From contig JAJLRJ010000013.1 in assembly GCA_024195265.1 (NCBI GenBank), positions 1,125,403 through 1,189,402 of the forward strand: 64,000 nt of DNA. Reading direction: 5' to 3'. The first letter of the stretch is position 1. Each line of letters opens with the position of its first letter. The position numbers and the translations under genes are program-made. This stretch comes from Dendrophyllia cribrosa. Its lineage: Eukaryota; Cnidaria; Anthozoa; Scleractinia; Dendrophylliidae. The notes beneath the pieces were generated by a model. It searched no databases. It saw only the letters and a list, made by a program, of their open reading frames with translations, and had not been told where the DNA came from. Of the stretch, positions 52,543 through 62,089 are shown in pieces.

Positions 52543-53160
52543 TCAAAAAGGTGTCTCTGCCACTGTGCCAGCATTCAGCAATTTGCCATTCATGATTGAC
52601 TTCTTGTTGTACAAGTTTAAGTCTCATACATGCAGAAGCCCTTCAAAGAAAACGCCACCAAGCCAACCATGTGCTCACACTGTGGGTAGTCACTGTTCTT
52701 TGTACGTTCAACATTATCACCATTTCTACCTGGTCATCTGAGCCACAAGACAATGTGAAACCACTTCCCCAGTGTCTCTCCTCTTCAAATGAAGAGAGAC
52801 CCTGGGGACCAGGTTGGACAATATGGAGTAAAGTTTTTGGCTGTTGCCTTGAATTCCAAGGAGGCTTGAAGTTGAGAATTTAGGAGCACCAGGCTGTGAA
52901 ACATTAGGTGCCCCAGCCAATTAAAGTTAGGTCCCCAGATCAGTTCATTGGGCATCCATGGCTACTGGGCTCCTGTTAAGCCACACCCTTCATGGTTATA
53001 CCAATGAATTGAAATGTCTTTTTCAAAAGTAATGTTTTTATGCATGAATTAACCATAAGTAAACAATGTTTGAATTGAATTGTTTTCCTTTTTCAGGCAT
53101 CTCCTGGTCCCCAAACTGATATCATCCAAGTACCTGGAGGCTTTAGATGCGCACTTGTGA
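37687..53160 (+). CDS. SLC4A11: SLC4A11-type transporter (bicarbonate-transporter family, BTR1/NaBC1 branch)
   Basis: Nineteen exons, all phases consistent, 2,550 nt, 849 aa (human about 875-891). The protein has an N-terminal cytosolic domain (about 1-347) and a multi-pass membrane domain. Motifs characteristic of SLC4A11 rather than the bicarbonate AE/NBC branches are [14 protein letters not shown] in TM1, [62 protein letters not shown] and [18 protein letters not shown]. Vertebrate SLC4A11 conducts H+/OH- (NH3-stimulated) at the plasma membrane; borate transport is disputed. In a coral such a carrier could matter for pH or ammonium handling (inference). The ATG at 37687 is preceded by a possible 23-codon upstream ORF at 37474-37545. 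Confidence 0.95.
38723..38890. mobile_element. Tigger/pogo-like MITE with TA borders
   Basis: CAGTGGAAAC... ends against ...GGTTCCACTG, each flanked by TA. 168 bp, in the first SLC4A11 intron. Confidence 0.65.
39096..39318. mobile_element. TIR element (GTGTTACACTA ends) beside a splice donor
   Basis: TGGTGTTACACTAGGCAA and TTTGCATAGTGTAACACC are inverted ends. The element begins 17 bp after the exon ending at 39078. Confidence 0.6.
39357..39896. mobile_element. TTAA-flanked TIR element (TTAAAGTGCCA ends)
   Basis: Ends TTTAAAGTGCCACTATA and CATAATGGCACTTTAA, 540 bp, non-coding. The unoccupied form of the same target sequence is nearby at 40178-40213. Ends resemble the foldback at 62090-62650. 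Confidence 0.75.
41042..41194. mobile_element. Foldback element, GAGTGTTTCATC family
   Basis: GAGTGTTTCATCAGAATATC pairs with GATACCTGATGAAACACTC; AACACCAAGAAGT pairs with ACTTCGAAGTGTT. Several extra AGAGTGTTTC units at the left. A relative is at 50189-50329. Confidence 0.65.
41931..42082. mobile_element. Foldback element, TTGTGGTTCAA family, copy 1
   Basis: TGTTGTGGTTCAATTTTTTC at the left pairs with GAAAAAATTGAACC at the right; loop AGATTCATTATCATATTCCG. Copies 2 and 3 are in the RNF11 intron. Confidence 0.75.
42083..42387 (-). mobile_element. Tandem tRNA-derived SINE debris upstream of SLC4A11 exon 5
   Basis: Two tRNA-like pieces on the - strand: a 5' half (42083-42129, GTGGTGTAGTGGTTAAC) and a 3' half with B box GGTTCGAATCC (42315-42362), separated by about 185 bp of shared-strand body. 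A (TA)n tract then runs into the acceptor at 42387. The first tRNA piece is broken exactly where the foldback at 41931-42082 joins. Confidence 0.6.
42722..42940. mobile_element. piggyBac-like MITE with both TTAA borders
   Basis: Left border TTAA then CCCTTTAACTCCCAAG; right border GGGAGGGAAAGGG then TTAA. Single core unit. Lies in the SLC4A11 intron after exon 42388-42511. Confidence 0.7.
44214..53160 (+). CDS. SLC4A11: SLC4A11: transmembrane transport domain exons
   Basis: Exons 44214-44336, 44931-45044, 45707-45839, 46650-46723, 47623-47809, 48221-48327, 50578-50743, 51134-51307, 51626-51821, 52101-52270 and 53097-53160 (stop TGA). The large outside loop in exon 47623-47809 has sequons at Asn508 (NST) and Asn520 (NCT) and four Cys, matching the glycosylated, disulphide-rich loop of the family. 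The last residues ([12 protein letters not shown]) match the vertebrate end IEAKYLDVMDAEH. No frame break or missing membrane segment was seen, so the transporter looks intact. Confidence 0.93.
45954..46136. mobile_element. Hairpin element in an SLC4A11 intron
   Basis: ATAGACAAATTCGGCTAACG and CGTTAGTCAAATTTGTCTAT are inverted; TACCCAATTC pairs with GAATTGGGTA and so on toward the centre. Confidence 0.7.
47049..47187. mobile_element. Short TIR element (CATGGGCAGTGC ends)
   Basis: CATGGGCAGTGCGGGC pairs with GCACTGCCCATG; TTTTTACGCAC pairs with GTGCGTAAATA. 139 bp, next to a second TIR element. Confidence 0.65.
47192..47342. mobile_element. Short TIR element (GGGGCGTAGC ends)
   Basis: AGGGGCGTAGCCAGGACG and GGTAGCTACGCCCTT are inverted ends; GTACGCA motifs repeat inside. 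Confidence 0.6.
48370..48630 (+). repeat. Interspersed repeat, copy also at 54.99-55.23 kb
   Basis: CACGAGCACTCAAGGTAAAC, GGTCTGATCACGTGCGCTAG, GTCACATGAGATC-type pieces match 54990-55235 in the opposite orientation. Ends are not defined. Confidence 0.5.
48664..50045. mobile_element. 1.38-kb TIR transposon in an SLC4A11 intron, with nested SINE
   Basis: Arms of about 65 bp (GAAGGGCCGAGAGCATGTCC, AGCCTATATGACTTTTTAGG) are nearly identical inverted copies, indicating a fairly young insertion. No transposase is encoded; the frames inside look non-coding. It contains the SINE-like element at 48870-49212. Confidence 0.8.
48870..49212 (-). mobile_element. SINE-like element with tRNA module, nested in the TIR transposon
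   Basis: On the - strand: flank, tRNA-like module (49096 to 49023; TGGTCTAGTGCTTTGG, B box GGTTCGAATCA), poly-A/T tract, then a body matching 5260-5410. The shared flanks show kinship with 5058-5410. Confidence 0.6.
50189..50329. mobile_element. Foldback element, GATGAAACAC family
   Basis: ATATCAAACATTCGACACAG pairs with TGTGTCTCATGTTTGATAT; CATCACAAGATCAAACAC pairs with GTGTTTGATCTTGTGATG. Confidence 0.7.
51425..51589. mobile_element. Tigger/pogo-like MITE with TA borders
   Basis: CAGTCAATCCTCTATTAAGC at the left and its inverted partner ACTCAATAAAGGTTTGACTG at the right; TA on both sides; 165 bp. Confidence 0.75.
52343..52467 (+). repeat. CCCCTTATTCACTCC repeat next to a long poly-C
   Basis: Four degenerate units of CCCTTATTCACTC(C/T)AGGCC, sharing its core with the minisatellite at 3.8-4.3 kb. 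Confidence 0.65.
52468..52540 (+). repeat. 73-nt uninterrupted poly-C tract
   Basis: Seventy-three consecutive C in the last SLC4A11 intron. The true length is uncertain, as such runs are easily miscounted or mark a joined gap. Confidence 0.8.
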
Positions 53161-53433
53161 TTGACAAGGTTTATTGTGATAATTTTTTGTGTTAAACTTG
53201 AAAGTGAAAATCAAGATGTATGGAAGTGAAAGGGTTACAACACATGCCAGCATGCATGCAGGAAAAGGCATAACAAGCTGGGAGTATACAATATAGAATC
53301 CTAACCAACATTCTAACAGTTGATGTAACTTGTACCCTCATTTCTCTCAGGGATAGTTGATCAGGTGCTCACACAAGGAGTTGACTCGGGGGGGAGGGGA
53401 GAAAGCTCATTTTTGTTCTCTGCCCTCCACATC

Positions 53434-53610
53434 AACCCTTTAACTCCCAAGAGTGCCAAACAACAAAATTATTGAAAAACAAATGGTGCCATGCAAAAGC
53501 ACTGCTGAAGAAGTTTCATTTGAATGGTCACACCATAGCATTTTGTTTGAGACTCAAACATTAGAACTACACTACATGTCTCAAAAACTGACTCTGGGTG
53601 TGAAAGTCTT
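53434..53610. mobile_element. piggyBac-like MITE copy in the SLC4A11 3' region
   Basis: AACCCTTTAACTCCCAAGAG at the left; the core has an internal deletion; the right end is CTCTGGGTGTGAAAG. About 275 bp after the SLC4A11 stop, so probably in the 3' UTR. Confidence 0.55.
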
Positions 53611-54095
53611 ATTGTTATGATGATTTTCACACATGCTCACCTGATCACCTGCTTGAATACCCCTAAGAGAAATGTGCTAGACTGCTTGTAGCCTAGCTAC
53701 AATGTACATGTACTTCAGAATTTTGATAGTTTTAAAAACACTAAAATTGTCGTGTCTATTTAGCTCTTTTTATCAAAGAACTGACTGTATAGTTGAATGT
53801 GTAACCCTGAAAACTGAAACTGTCAAAATTGTTCAAAATTTACCAATCACAAGCTAAAATTAAGGTAACACAGAAATGACTTTACAACCCTGTTGAGTTA
53901 TGTCTACGATGATAATTGCAGCAGTGAAAAAATTATAGTAATCTGTTGAGTTTTGAACCTTTGGATGTGTGTTAATGAAAGGCACAGTAAAGCGCATTAA
54001 AAAATAAGAGTAAAATGGGATTTAGTTGTGATGTAAAGAACTGAATGAGCCCAATGTCAGTCATTATTTAATGACTTTTGATGATTTAACATTTT

Positions 54096-54101
54096 AATAA
54101 A
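54096..54101 (+). terminator. Possible polyadenylation signal of SLC4A11
   Basis: AATAAA 936 bp after the stop codon in an AT-rich tract. It is a candidate only; a MITE at 53.4 kb lies in the intervening 3' UTR. Confidence 0.35.
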
Positions 54102-54162
54102 GACTGTAAAATAACAGTAAACAATCCAGCAAACTCCACTTCAAATTATTTAATATTTCAAA

Positions 54163-54168
54163 TTTATT
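54163..54168 (-). terminator. Possible polyadenylation signal of RNF11
   Basis: TTTATT on the + strand, AATAAA on the - strand, 62 bp from the SLC4A11 signal. If used, RNF11 would have a 2.9-kb 3' UTR, in keeping with the long 3' UTR of vertebrate RNF11. Other AATAAA sites on the - strand exist, so this is a guess. Confidence 0.25.
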
Positions 54169-55273
54169 TACAAGTTTAGAAGTTGTACTTTACATTTTAA
54201 AATATTATCTTATTACAAGAAGTTGGCTATGTACAAAAAGATCTTACTCATAAAATTAACGGTACATGTACATGTTAAGCTGTAAGTTATAAGCGAATCT
54301 CAAAAAATGTTACTTTGATTTAACTGAAAATGTCACCAAAGGAATTATTTGAAGATATTTATTAAGTTATTTAAAATAACCTTAAAAAGATTGTAATAAA
54401 CTTGTTATTAAATAAAAATAGTGAATGAAACACAACGAATGCAGTTCTCAATTTACCTATTATAATGGTTAATCCAGTTGCTTTTAATGGTCTAAAGTTT
54501 CTCCAAGATCATGGAGAGTATGAGAAAGGTGAGAAGATTTGTTTGTTTTAGAATTACTATGTCACATAAATGCACCCTTTCAGTCCCGAGACTGAAACAT
54601 TAATTCTCCTAAACCTTACTATAAATTTCATGTCCATTCATTTCTTTTCCTAGTACATTTTACTTTTGAGAATTTGGAGGTCCAAGAAGAAAACATATAC
54701 TTTCATCATCCCATTGCTTAAAACCGTATCAAGGGAGAACATTACTATGATTTACTACACAACAAACCAGTGGATAGTGTTATTCGCACCCTCTGATTGG
54801 CTACTCACTCGGGATAGTATTTGCTATTCACCTTCAGGCATTGTTCTTGATTCTGCATTCAAGTTGTTTCCCCAATTTGTCAGAAATCAAGTACCTATTT
54901 TTGGCTGGATATACACTGGTTTGGTATATCTTCACCTCAATGTCCGTGAAGAGTGGTAGATATTTCCCTTGCCACTTTGTGGCTCTGCAAATATCCAACA
55001 TTGTTATATAGCTAGAGTTTTTCTCAATACAATGTGTGCGCTGATTGGTTGATTCATGGTCACATGATATCTACATGTACATGTAACAAACAGTTTCCCT
55101 CCAATTGTCCAAAGCAGGCAACAATTTTGACGTCAGAGGGTAACATTGCACTGTTGCCCACTAGCGCACGTGATCAGACCGTGACAAAAGGTGGCATGAT
55201 TATGATGCGATTGATGTTTACCTCGAGTGCTTGGCACGTTTTTCAAACTGTGTTTTTTTGTGTTGCTATATAA

Positions 55274-55382
55274 CAAATCACTTAATGACTGATTCCTTGG
55301 GAAACAGTGAATTTTGTTTCCCGAGATTCTCGATGTTTCCCGAGACGAAACTGTTTGCCTCGGAACCAGTCATTAAGTGTTT
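55274..55382. mobile_element. Hairpin element
   Basis: AATCACTTAATGACTGATTC pairs with CAGTCATTAAGTGTTT; GGGAAACA and TGTTTCCC units alternate around the apex. Confidence 0.6.
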
Positions 55383-57023
55383 ACTATTCACCTCCACTTT
55401 GGTGAATAGTCATTGTTAACTATTAATCAGTCTTGGAGTCAAATAACAGTTAAAATTCCAGGTTTTGGTTGTATTAATTAATATAAGTAGCAACTGGACT
55501 AACAGTTCCAGAATCTTGTTCTGTGTTGAACACCCTGATTTGATTTTTAACAACAGTTATATTAGATCACATTTTAATTTCACAAAATTATAATTAAAAC
55601 AACTGTGTCACAAAAGTTCATAGTCCTGACTTGACCTTTTCAAAAAAGTATAAGAATCCTTGTAGAGAAATAAATTTTCAGACAAAGTATTTGATTGATG
55701 ATGTAAACAATCATGTTGTCACATGTTATTTTATAAGAACATTTGCCTAACCCTGGGATGTTTGGTAAATAACAAGTCAGAAATATTTTTTCACCAAGAA
55801 TATGGCTGTGACCATTAAAATGCATCATTCCTGATGCACCATTAGATATAATAATATAAATTAAAAATAATATTACTGGTAATACTTTTTACACATTTTA
55901 AATATTAATCTAAATGCTGTTTGTCTATTTTGTACAAAAACATAAAGTTAGGATTGTATGATTATGAAGCAAAAAAAGTAATTAGGCGAGAAATGAATTC
56001 TGTTGTCGAAGGCAACCCTCACTAAGAGATTGATTAGTAATGAAAACTAAGTTAATTTGGTAGAAATTTGATTAAGAAATATATGGATGAAGATGTTGGT
56101 AAAAATCCTCATCAATTGAACAAAACATTATCTATAAATAAATTACAAACTTCTTTATTAATTAACTAACTCTGTGTTCATTGTTTCTTGTACGATTTGA
56201 AGATGAGATCAAGATGTGGAAGATTGATTTGATTCGGTGTTCTAGAAGTAGCTAATCAAGATGTACTAAATTGACTTGCAAAGAAACACATTCCAGTCTA
56301 CAAATTGATGAATATTGTGATTGCCAAAATTTGTCCTTACAATGTCAATACACTATCAAACATACAACTAATGAGTGAACAAAGTGAACTGCCTTGATAT
56401 TAAAAACAGCTACTCCTAACTAGGACTATAAGAAATGTACAGAAACAAGTGAGGAGAATTAATTTTGTCCATTGATATTGGACTAAAAACATTAACTGAC
56501 AATAAAAACATGACTTCTCTGAACACTTAGGTTAAAACCCACAAATCTATCAATATTAACCGATGAAAAACCTAAGTCAACTCTGAAGACAAGTTCTGCT
56601 TGTGTAACAGTAATGTTGTAAAAACCCCAGTGAAGAATAATGTGGTCTTTCTAAGAATACTTTCACCTTGACATCGGATTGTCTGAGGTTGACAAACCAA
56701 ATTATTAGTCTTTGCCAAGTTCATTTATCATCTCAACAAAACAGTTAATAATTAAACAGAACTAAAACATATGAGTCAGGTCTGAATTGCTATCTGCTTA
56801 ACGGAAGATTAAAATTCCCAAAAGATTTCCTTATCTTTATAAATAGCAAGTAATTAGAATCTTACTATTAAATGTTTATGAGGGACTTTCCTGGCCAACA
56901 CCAGCATGTGACATAAACTCAAAGCCACTGCGAGCCTCCTCTTGTAAGATTCCCAATATAAAAACTGTTTTTAATTATTTGTCGTCTATCACCTTGGATG
57001 TTCTTGTATTCAATCTGTTGATG

Positions 57024-60000
57024 TTATTCTGTCGAAGCTTCATAGTATGTAGACAAGAGTGCTGCCTCGACAGGCTCCATACACGAAGGACAGGTGAATG
57101 ATCTGACAAGCCAATCTTCTATGCAGTCTTTGTGATATATGTGCATACAAGGAAGAAAACGAATTGGATCACCCATGGCAAAGTCAGTCATGCATATTAC
57201 ACACCTGATGGAAAATGAAGTTACAAAATAATAAATTTTATTGCAGTCCAAACCCCAAAACTGTGAACACTTATCCTTAAATCGATGTTGTTACAAGTGG
57301 CGTAGAAAGTAAAGACAAGCTAGTCTGAAGTGTCAGCCATCTTCTTGCCCTCACCCCCCATCCTTCTCACTTGCGCCCTTGAAGTAGGCTGAATTTCTTT
57401 ATTGCAGTTTCATGACTGGTCAATCAACATGTTCAAAGTTTTCTGCATTTTGATGTGTTGGTCAGGAGTATCTAATAGTACTGCAAAGAAGCAGGCAATT
57501 TTTGCTACAATTTCATATATTATGAGAGCATGAGAGTACATGCAATGTAATATTGCAGTGAATATTGGTAATATTACAATTTGAAATAATTTGCACCCAG
57601 TCTTTGTTACATTATATGGTTTGCTTTACCATTACACATGTGCTCTTAAGTTCATTGTATCTTACATGAAGTAAGAATTAAACACGTTGAGTTGAATCAA
57701 ATGGTGGTGTGTCATGCCATCCAAACCCCTGTAACAATGGAGGTGGGATCCAACATTGCAATTCCTTCTTATCATGCTTTTACCGCCTCCTGGTTAGCTC
57801 ACTTGATAGAGCACCGGTCTGTAGAGCAGGAGGTCTCAGGTTCGAACCTCAGCCGGACCAACACTCAGGGTCTTTAAATAACTGAGGATGAAGGTGCTGC
57901 CTTTGCTATGACATCAGCAAATTAATGGTTAGACCTTCACATGGCTCGAATGACCACGTAGAAATGGCGGTCCCGTCTCCCATGGGGACATAAAAGAACC
58001 ACTGAGGATGTAACAAACCCTGGCTGTGACCACCCTCAGTGTTACTTGTTCATGGGTGGGGTGGGTCTGATTGATTGTGAAGCGCATTTGAATATGTATA
58101 TAGAATTTGCGCTATACAAGTGCATATTATTATTAACTATTTGGATATATTATGTATATGTTGTGGTTCAATTTTATCCTTGGTTCAAATTTTATTTTCC
58201 TTTGTTTAAAACTCATTATCATACATTACCGTAGCCAAAAACAAAGGAAAATAAAATTTGAACCAAGGATAAAATTGAACCACAACATATACAACATTTT
58301 ATAAAATTGAACTTTGCCATGATGGTTATTATTGGCCATAATAAATTTGGCCATTATTGGTAATTTATCAGAGTCAATGGCAGGACTGTCACCAACTTTT
58401 TATAGCTGGGAGGTGAAGAAAGCAGCTGGGGAAATTGGTTTCTGTTATTGACAATGTTTTGTATCGCTATCAAAGTAGTTGGGGTTAAAACACATAACAG
58501 CAGGGAAAAACCCTTGGCGCCCTGCCATTATTGGGGTATTCCTTTGTGTTGCGGAAACTATTGTTGGTTAGCTATGGTATTGTTCATTGTAATAAAATTA
58601 ATGTGTGGTTCAAATTTTTCTTTGGTTTAAATATTTAAAACCAATTATCCTTTGTCTCCGATTATGTTAATGAATCTTGAACAACTGAAAATAAAAATTA
58701 AACTGGTTTGAAAATTTTCGAAGCAAAAAAAAATTTGAACCACCACATAAACATTTGATGAGCAGACAAAATGATGACGAGCAAGGGCTGGACATGTAAT
58801 ATTATGATTGACATGATCGTCCAAAATTATTAACACAAAGAGCAGCGCAATAAATCAGCAAATGAAAAATATATGATTTAAGTAGCCTCAAGGCTTGTAT
58901 GCTCTTCATCAAAAAACGATATATTATGCAGATTGCATATTGAACATTGAAAAAAAAAACATTCAAAACAAAAATGACCTTCAAAGTTCTGTACAGACGT
59001 CACCATTTCGAACCAAACAATCCAACATTGATTCAAATAATGCAGTTGTGAGTGTGGACAGGAATCCTACATGTAAGAATCCACATTAAAAAAAGCCACT
59101 GGATTGTACACTGTATTTTCATATTCTGACACCCATATTTTTTTAACTTATGACAGGTGAATTAAGTTCAAAACAAATTTGTCGATTTTTTCTTTTGAAT
59201 TTCAAGAAGTAAAACAAAGCTCTGCACAGAAACCCAAAAGACTATCTGAGGCTTCAGCAGTTTTTTTTTTGTAACTTGTTAAGCTCCATGCTTTTTTCAC
59301 TCACAGATCACATACGTGACTTATTCCGTATGCACATAAGCATTTTATTGAACGTTAAACCCTTATTAAATCGCCATAATTATTGTGTTGATGTTCAATA
59401 TCACATATTGACAGGGTACAAGTAGTTAGTAAATTTTGAATATGATTAGCAAAGCAAATTTTACTCCTTATATTTTGCAACGAAAGCAAAGGGATTTTTC
59501 CCCAATTTTTGGTAAATTTGAAATGGGGTAAACATTGAATATTGAACAACGATCGCAATGTTCTGTCAATATATATTTGCATGATTTTAAGTCACGTAGC
59601 ATCCAATAGATGTCTCAATTTACAGGCGTGCATTTACACATGATAATCACAATTTATTAGCTAAAACATGTTTTTCTCATGCTAACAAATGAGTGATTCA
59701 CCAATGTGCAACTTTTATCCAAAACATTATGACAGTATGATGCAAATTGCGTCAAACTTGGGGTGAAATGATGCCAATATTTAACATAAACAGGAGAAAA
59801 CGAACAAGTCACTTAGCAAAGTTCACTTAGAAATATGAATAAATTTCCCTTCGTTGTGGTCCAAGATTTAGTTGTGTTCGAATTCCGTATAAGTTTCACA
59901 AATGTGACCGAAATTCAGCTGAATCCGTTTTTTGCAAGCGCATATTCTTTTGTTGTACATGCAACAGAACGTGTTAAATAAATGACTTGGGTTTTTCTGG

Positions 60001-60954
60001 TTGCAGGGATTTATTCAAACAGACTAAAAGGTCCCATTCTAACAAGGAAACAGAGACTTCTTCCACCGGAAGTCGCGGTAAATAAGAATACGAGCTTGGA
60101 AACAAAACATCATTGTAATCGCGAGTTGTAATTTCATTTTTTTTTCTCGAAAAAATAGCACCGAGCTGCACGTAAAGTAAACACGCGTTGTGGAAATAAA
60201 GATTGTGTTTCATTTGTCTTTTGAATAACAAACGCACATCTGTTCACGAAGGCATGTTACAATGTAGACAAAAAGAGCGCCACCATTTACTGATCATTGC
60301 ATAATAAAAAATCAGACATGATGCTTATTGTGTAAGCGCTGAGGATGAAAACATAGGAACATTCACGGAAACATTCCAGTGTATCCAAATAGGTTACACT
60401 TGATAAAATCCATATTATTCAAAACCACAGCAAGGGTTTATAACTCCGAACCTTTTGAATAAAATATTAAACGCATTTCAGTAAATTGGTTACTTTGTGC
60501 AATACAATATTTTTTTAAATTCTTCCTTTCCTTTATAGAATCCACAGTATCTAAAGAAAATATATAGCCTTGACGTAAATTATTTTACCACACAAGGCCG
60601 AATCAATACGTACTCTCTCTTTTTTCCTTTCGAACCGTCGTATTTGCCGACAGGAAGATGTTGAATTAATCCAAGGCGCTGAGCTAAACGAATCTGCTGT
60701 TCTTCCGAGAGTAAATGAGGGGCATGCTGGCTTTGAATAAAGATTGGCGCTTCCTCCTACAATAAAAAACATCAAACGTGACTTCAAATCATCACTAAAG
60801 TAATCAAAGGAGAAGTAAATGTTCATATTGAGTGAGTTTTTTTTTTAACCTGGTATGGCGGTGGTGGTTCGCCTGTTGTTGGTGAATCGACGCTTTCTTC
60901 GTCGTGTAAAAGCGAAATATCGTCCTGACCAGAGCTTTTCAAGCAGTTTCCCAT
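57024..60954 (-). CDS. RNF11: RNF11, RING-H2 E3 ubiquitin ligase adaptor
   Basis: Three exons read on the - strand: 60954-60850, 60756-60614 and 57204-57024; 429 nt, 142 aa (human 154). The start MGNCLKS carries Gly2 for myristoylation and Cys4 for palmitoylation, so the protein should sit on endosomal membranes. EPPPPYQ supplies the PPxY motif that binds WW domains of NEDD4-family ligases (human RNF11 has the same). LSEEQQIRLAQRLGLIQHLP is the conserved ubiquitin-related middle helix. The RING-H2 reads CVICMTDF, PCMHIYHKDCIEDWL and FTCPSC, all eight zinc ligands present. Human RNF11 recruits A20/ITCH and modulates NF-kB and TGF-beta signalling. The ATG and the phases of both introns are unambiguous. 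Confidence 0.96.
57786..58135 (+). mobile_element. tRNA-derived SINE in RNF11 intron 2
   Basis: The tRNA-like head (57786-57860) has TTAGCTCACTTGATAGAGC (A box) and GGTTCGAACCT (B box). The body matches the nested SINE at 5736-6017. The 3' end has GCGCTATACAAGTGCATATT, a tail type typical of LINE-mobilised SINEs. Not a functional tRNA: the acceptor ends do not pair. Confidence 0.75.
58155..58290. mobile_element. Foldback element, TTGTGGTTCAA family, copy 2
   Basis: TATATGTTGTGGTTCAATTT and its nearly exact complement; arms about 55 bp, loop TCATTATCATACATTACCG. The most intact copy, so probably the youngest of the three. Confidence 0.8.
58602..58748. mobile_element. Foldback element, TTGTGGTTCAA family, copy 3
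   Basis: TGTGTGGTTCAAATTTTTCT pairs with AAAAAAATTTGAACCACCACA; more diverged arms than copy 2. Confidence 0.7.
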
Positions 60955-61543
60955 GTCGGGATGAACTGAAGCTCAACAAAGTCGACGTTCTTGGCTGATT
61001 ATACACGGGAACACTTACTTACTCCACTGCCGGCCAGTAGTTTGTCTGAACGAAAATTATTCTCAAAACAACAAATGTCATGCTGTCGTAACGTGACGTC
61101 ATTTTACGTCTATTGACAATCGGAAATCGTCGGGAAAGGTCGGAACCTTCCGGTAAGAATTGGCACGTATAAATATTTGAAGTTTGTCCCCTCTGAATGT
61201 GTGACAAAAGTTAGATTTTTTTTATTCTTAATAGACTATTTCTTTACAATTTCTTTTAAAAAGCCAACACCTTGGATCTGTGCATATGAATCTAGAAAAT
61301 ACCCCATAAAATAAACACTCAGTTTCGTAAACTTCGGGCCACTTCGCACGTGCTTCGATTCACGGCGCTGCGATCTTCGTTGAGGGATCGGCTATATTCG
61401 GAATTCTTGAGCTCGGGTCATTTCCGAGTGTGCGCATTGTTGTCGCGCGCCTACTTCGAAAATGGCGGTCGCCATGTGTAAGTTGACAAAATGATAGAAA
61501 TTCCGGGTTTTTCACGTACTTCAGATTAAATTAAAACTCAAAC
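60955..61543. promoter_or_regulatory. Divergent promoter region between RNF11 and NUP155
   Basis: The start codons of RNF11 (-) and NUP155 (+) are 589 bp apart, so both leaders and both promoters must fit here. The NUP155 side is CpG-rich (about 61.33-61.47 kb) and contains AAAATGGCGGTC near 61459-61470, close to the YY1 core common just downstream of housekeeping start sites. No TATA box is evident. The part next to RNF11 has no recognisable element. Confidence 0.55.
61462..61494 (+). promoter_or_regulatory. Possible 10-codon upstream ORF or alternative first exon of NUP155
   Basis: ATGGCGGTCGCCATGTGT starts a 10-codon frame ending TGA at 61492-61494, 50 bp before the NUP155 ATG. The same stretch contains GTAAGT at 61478-61483, a good splice donor, so an alternative leader exon ending at about 61477 is also possible. 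Confidence 0.3.
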
Positions 61544-61691
61544 ATGCCTGTAGCAGTAGGCACAAGCTCTCTCAGTTCGCTTGTGACTCCAGAAGCGCTG
61601 GAAAATGCTGCAAAGGAAGTAGATCGACAACTTATTGCCGACAGACAGTATCCTGAGCTTGCTGAACAGATTAACGTTAACACGTCCCAAG
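61544..61691 (+). CDS. NUP155: NUP155 nucleoporin, first coding exon (rest beyond window)
   Basis: ATG at 61544 opens a 49-residue exon ending in a GTAAGT donor in phase 1. It reads PEALENAAKEVDRQLIADRQ then YPELAEQINV, which matches the vertebrate NUP155 N-terminus ([27 protein letters not shown]). NUP155 is an inner-ring scaffold nucleoporin of about 1,390 aa with an N-terminal beta-propeller. No second exon was recognised in the remaining 2.3 kb, so intron 1 must exceed the window. The match is short but specific. Confidence 0.8.
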
Positions 61692-62089
61692 GTAAGTACT
61701 TCCTCTGATTGTTCGTCTTGCTTCGTAAAAGTAGTTTATCTCAGTTTCATATTGAGCTACAGGCATTATAGAACTAAAACTGATGAATGAAGGTTCTGCC
61801 ATGAAAAGCCAGTGGGCAGTGGAAACTGGATCAAAGGCCTTAAAATTTGGATCAATTTTTCCTGGGCTCTAAAATAAGAACGAGATTACCTTATTATAGG
61901 AAATTAACAATGCATGTAATTAACGCGAATTTCAAAAATTCACGTTAATTTTATGTATCTTAATTTACCTCATTGTTAATTAAAATGACGTTAATTGAAA
62001 GCATCGTTATTTAAAGACACCTTTATTATAAGCAAAGTTACAATTCCTCTACGTCTCCGTCAGAGTCGGTTGATGCATCATCATTAATA

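Larger units (their letters stand above)
53161..57023. other. 3' regions of SLC4A11 and RNF11 (convergent)
   Basis: No coding exon recognised. Contains a MITE (53434-53610), a repeat related to 48370-48630 (about 54990-55235) and a hairpin (55274-55382). From about 55.4 to 57.0 kb the sequence is evenly AT-rich and largely free of recognisable repeats, as expected of a long RNF11 3' UTR. Confidence 0.45.

Noticed and set aside
57786..57860. Functional tRNA gene
   Set aside because: A and B boxes are good, but the acceptor arms do not pair and the sequence continues into a SINE body shared with another copy. The same holds for the tRNA-like stretches at 5.2, 5.95, 10.4, 42.1, 42.3 and 49.05 kb.
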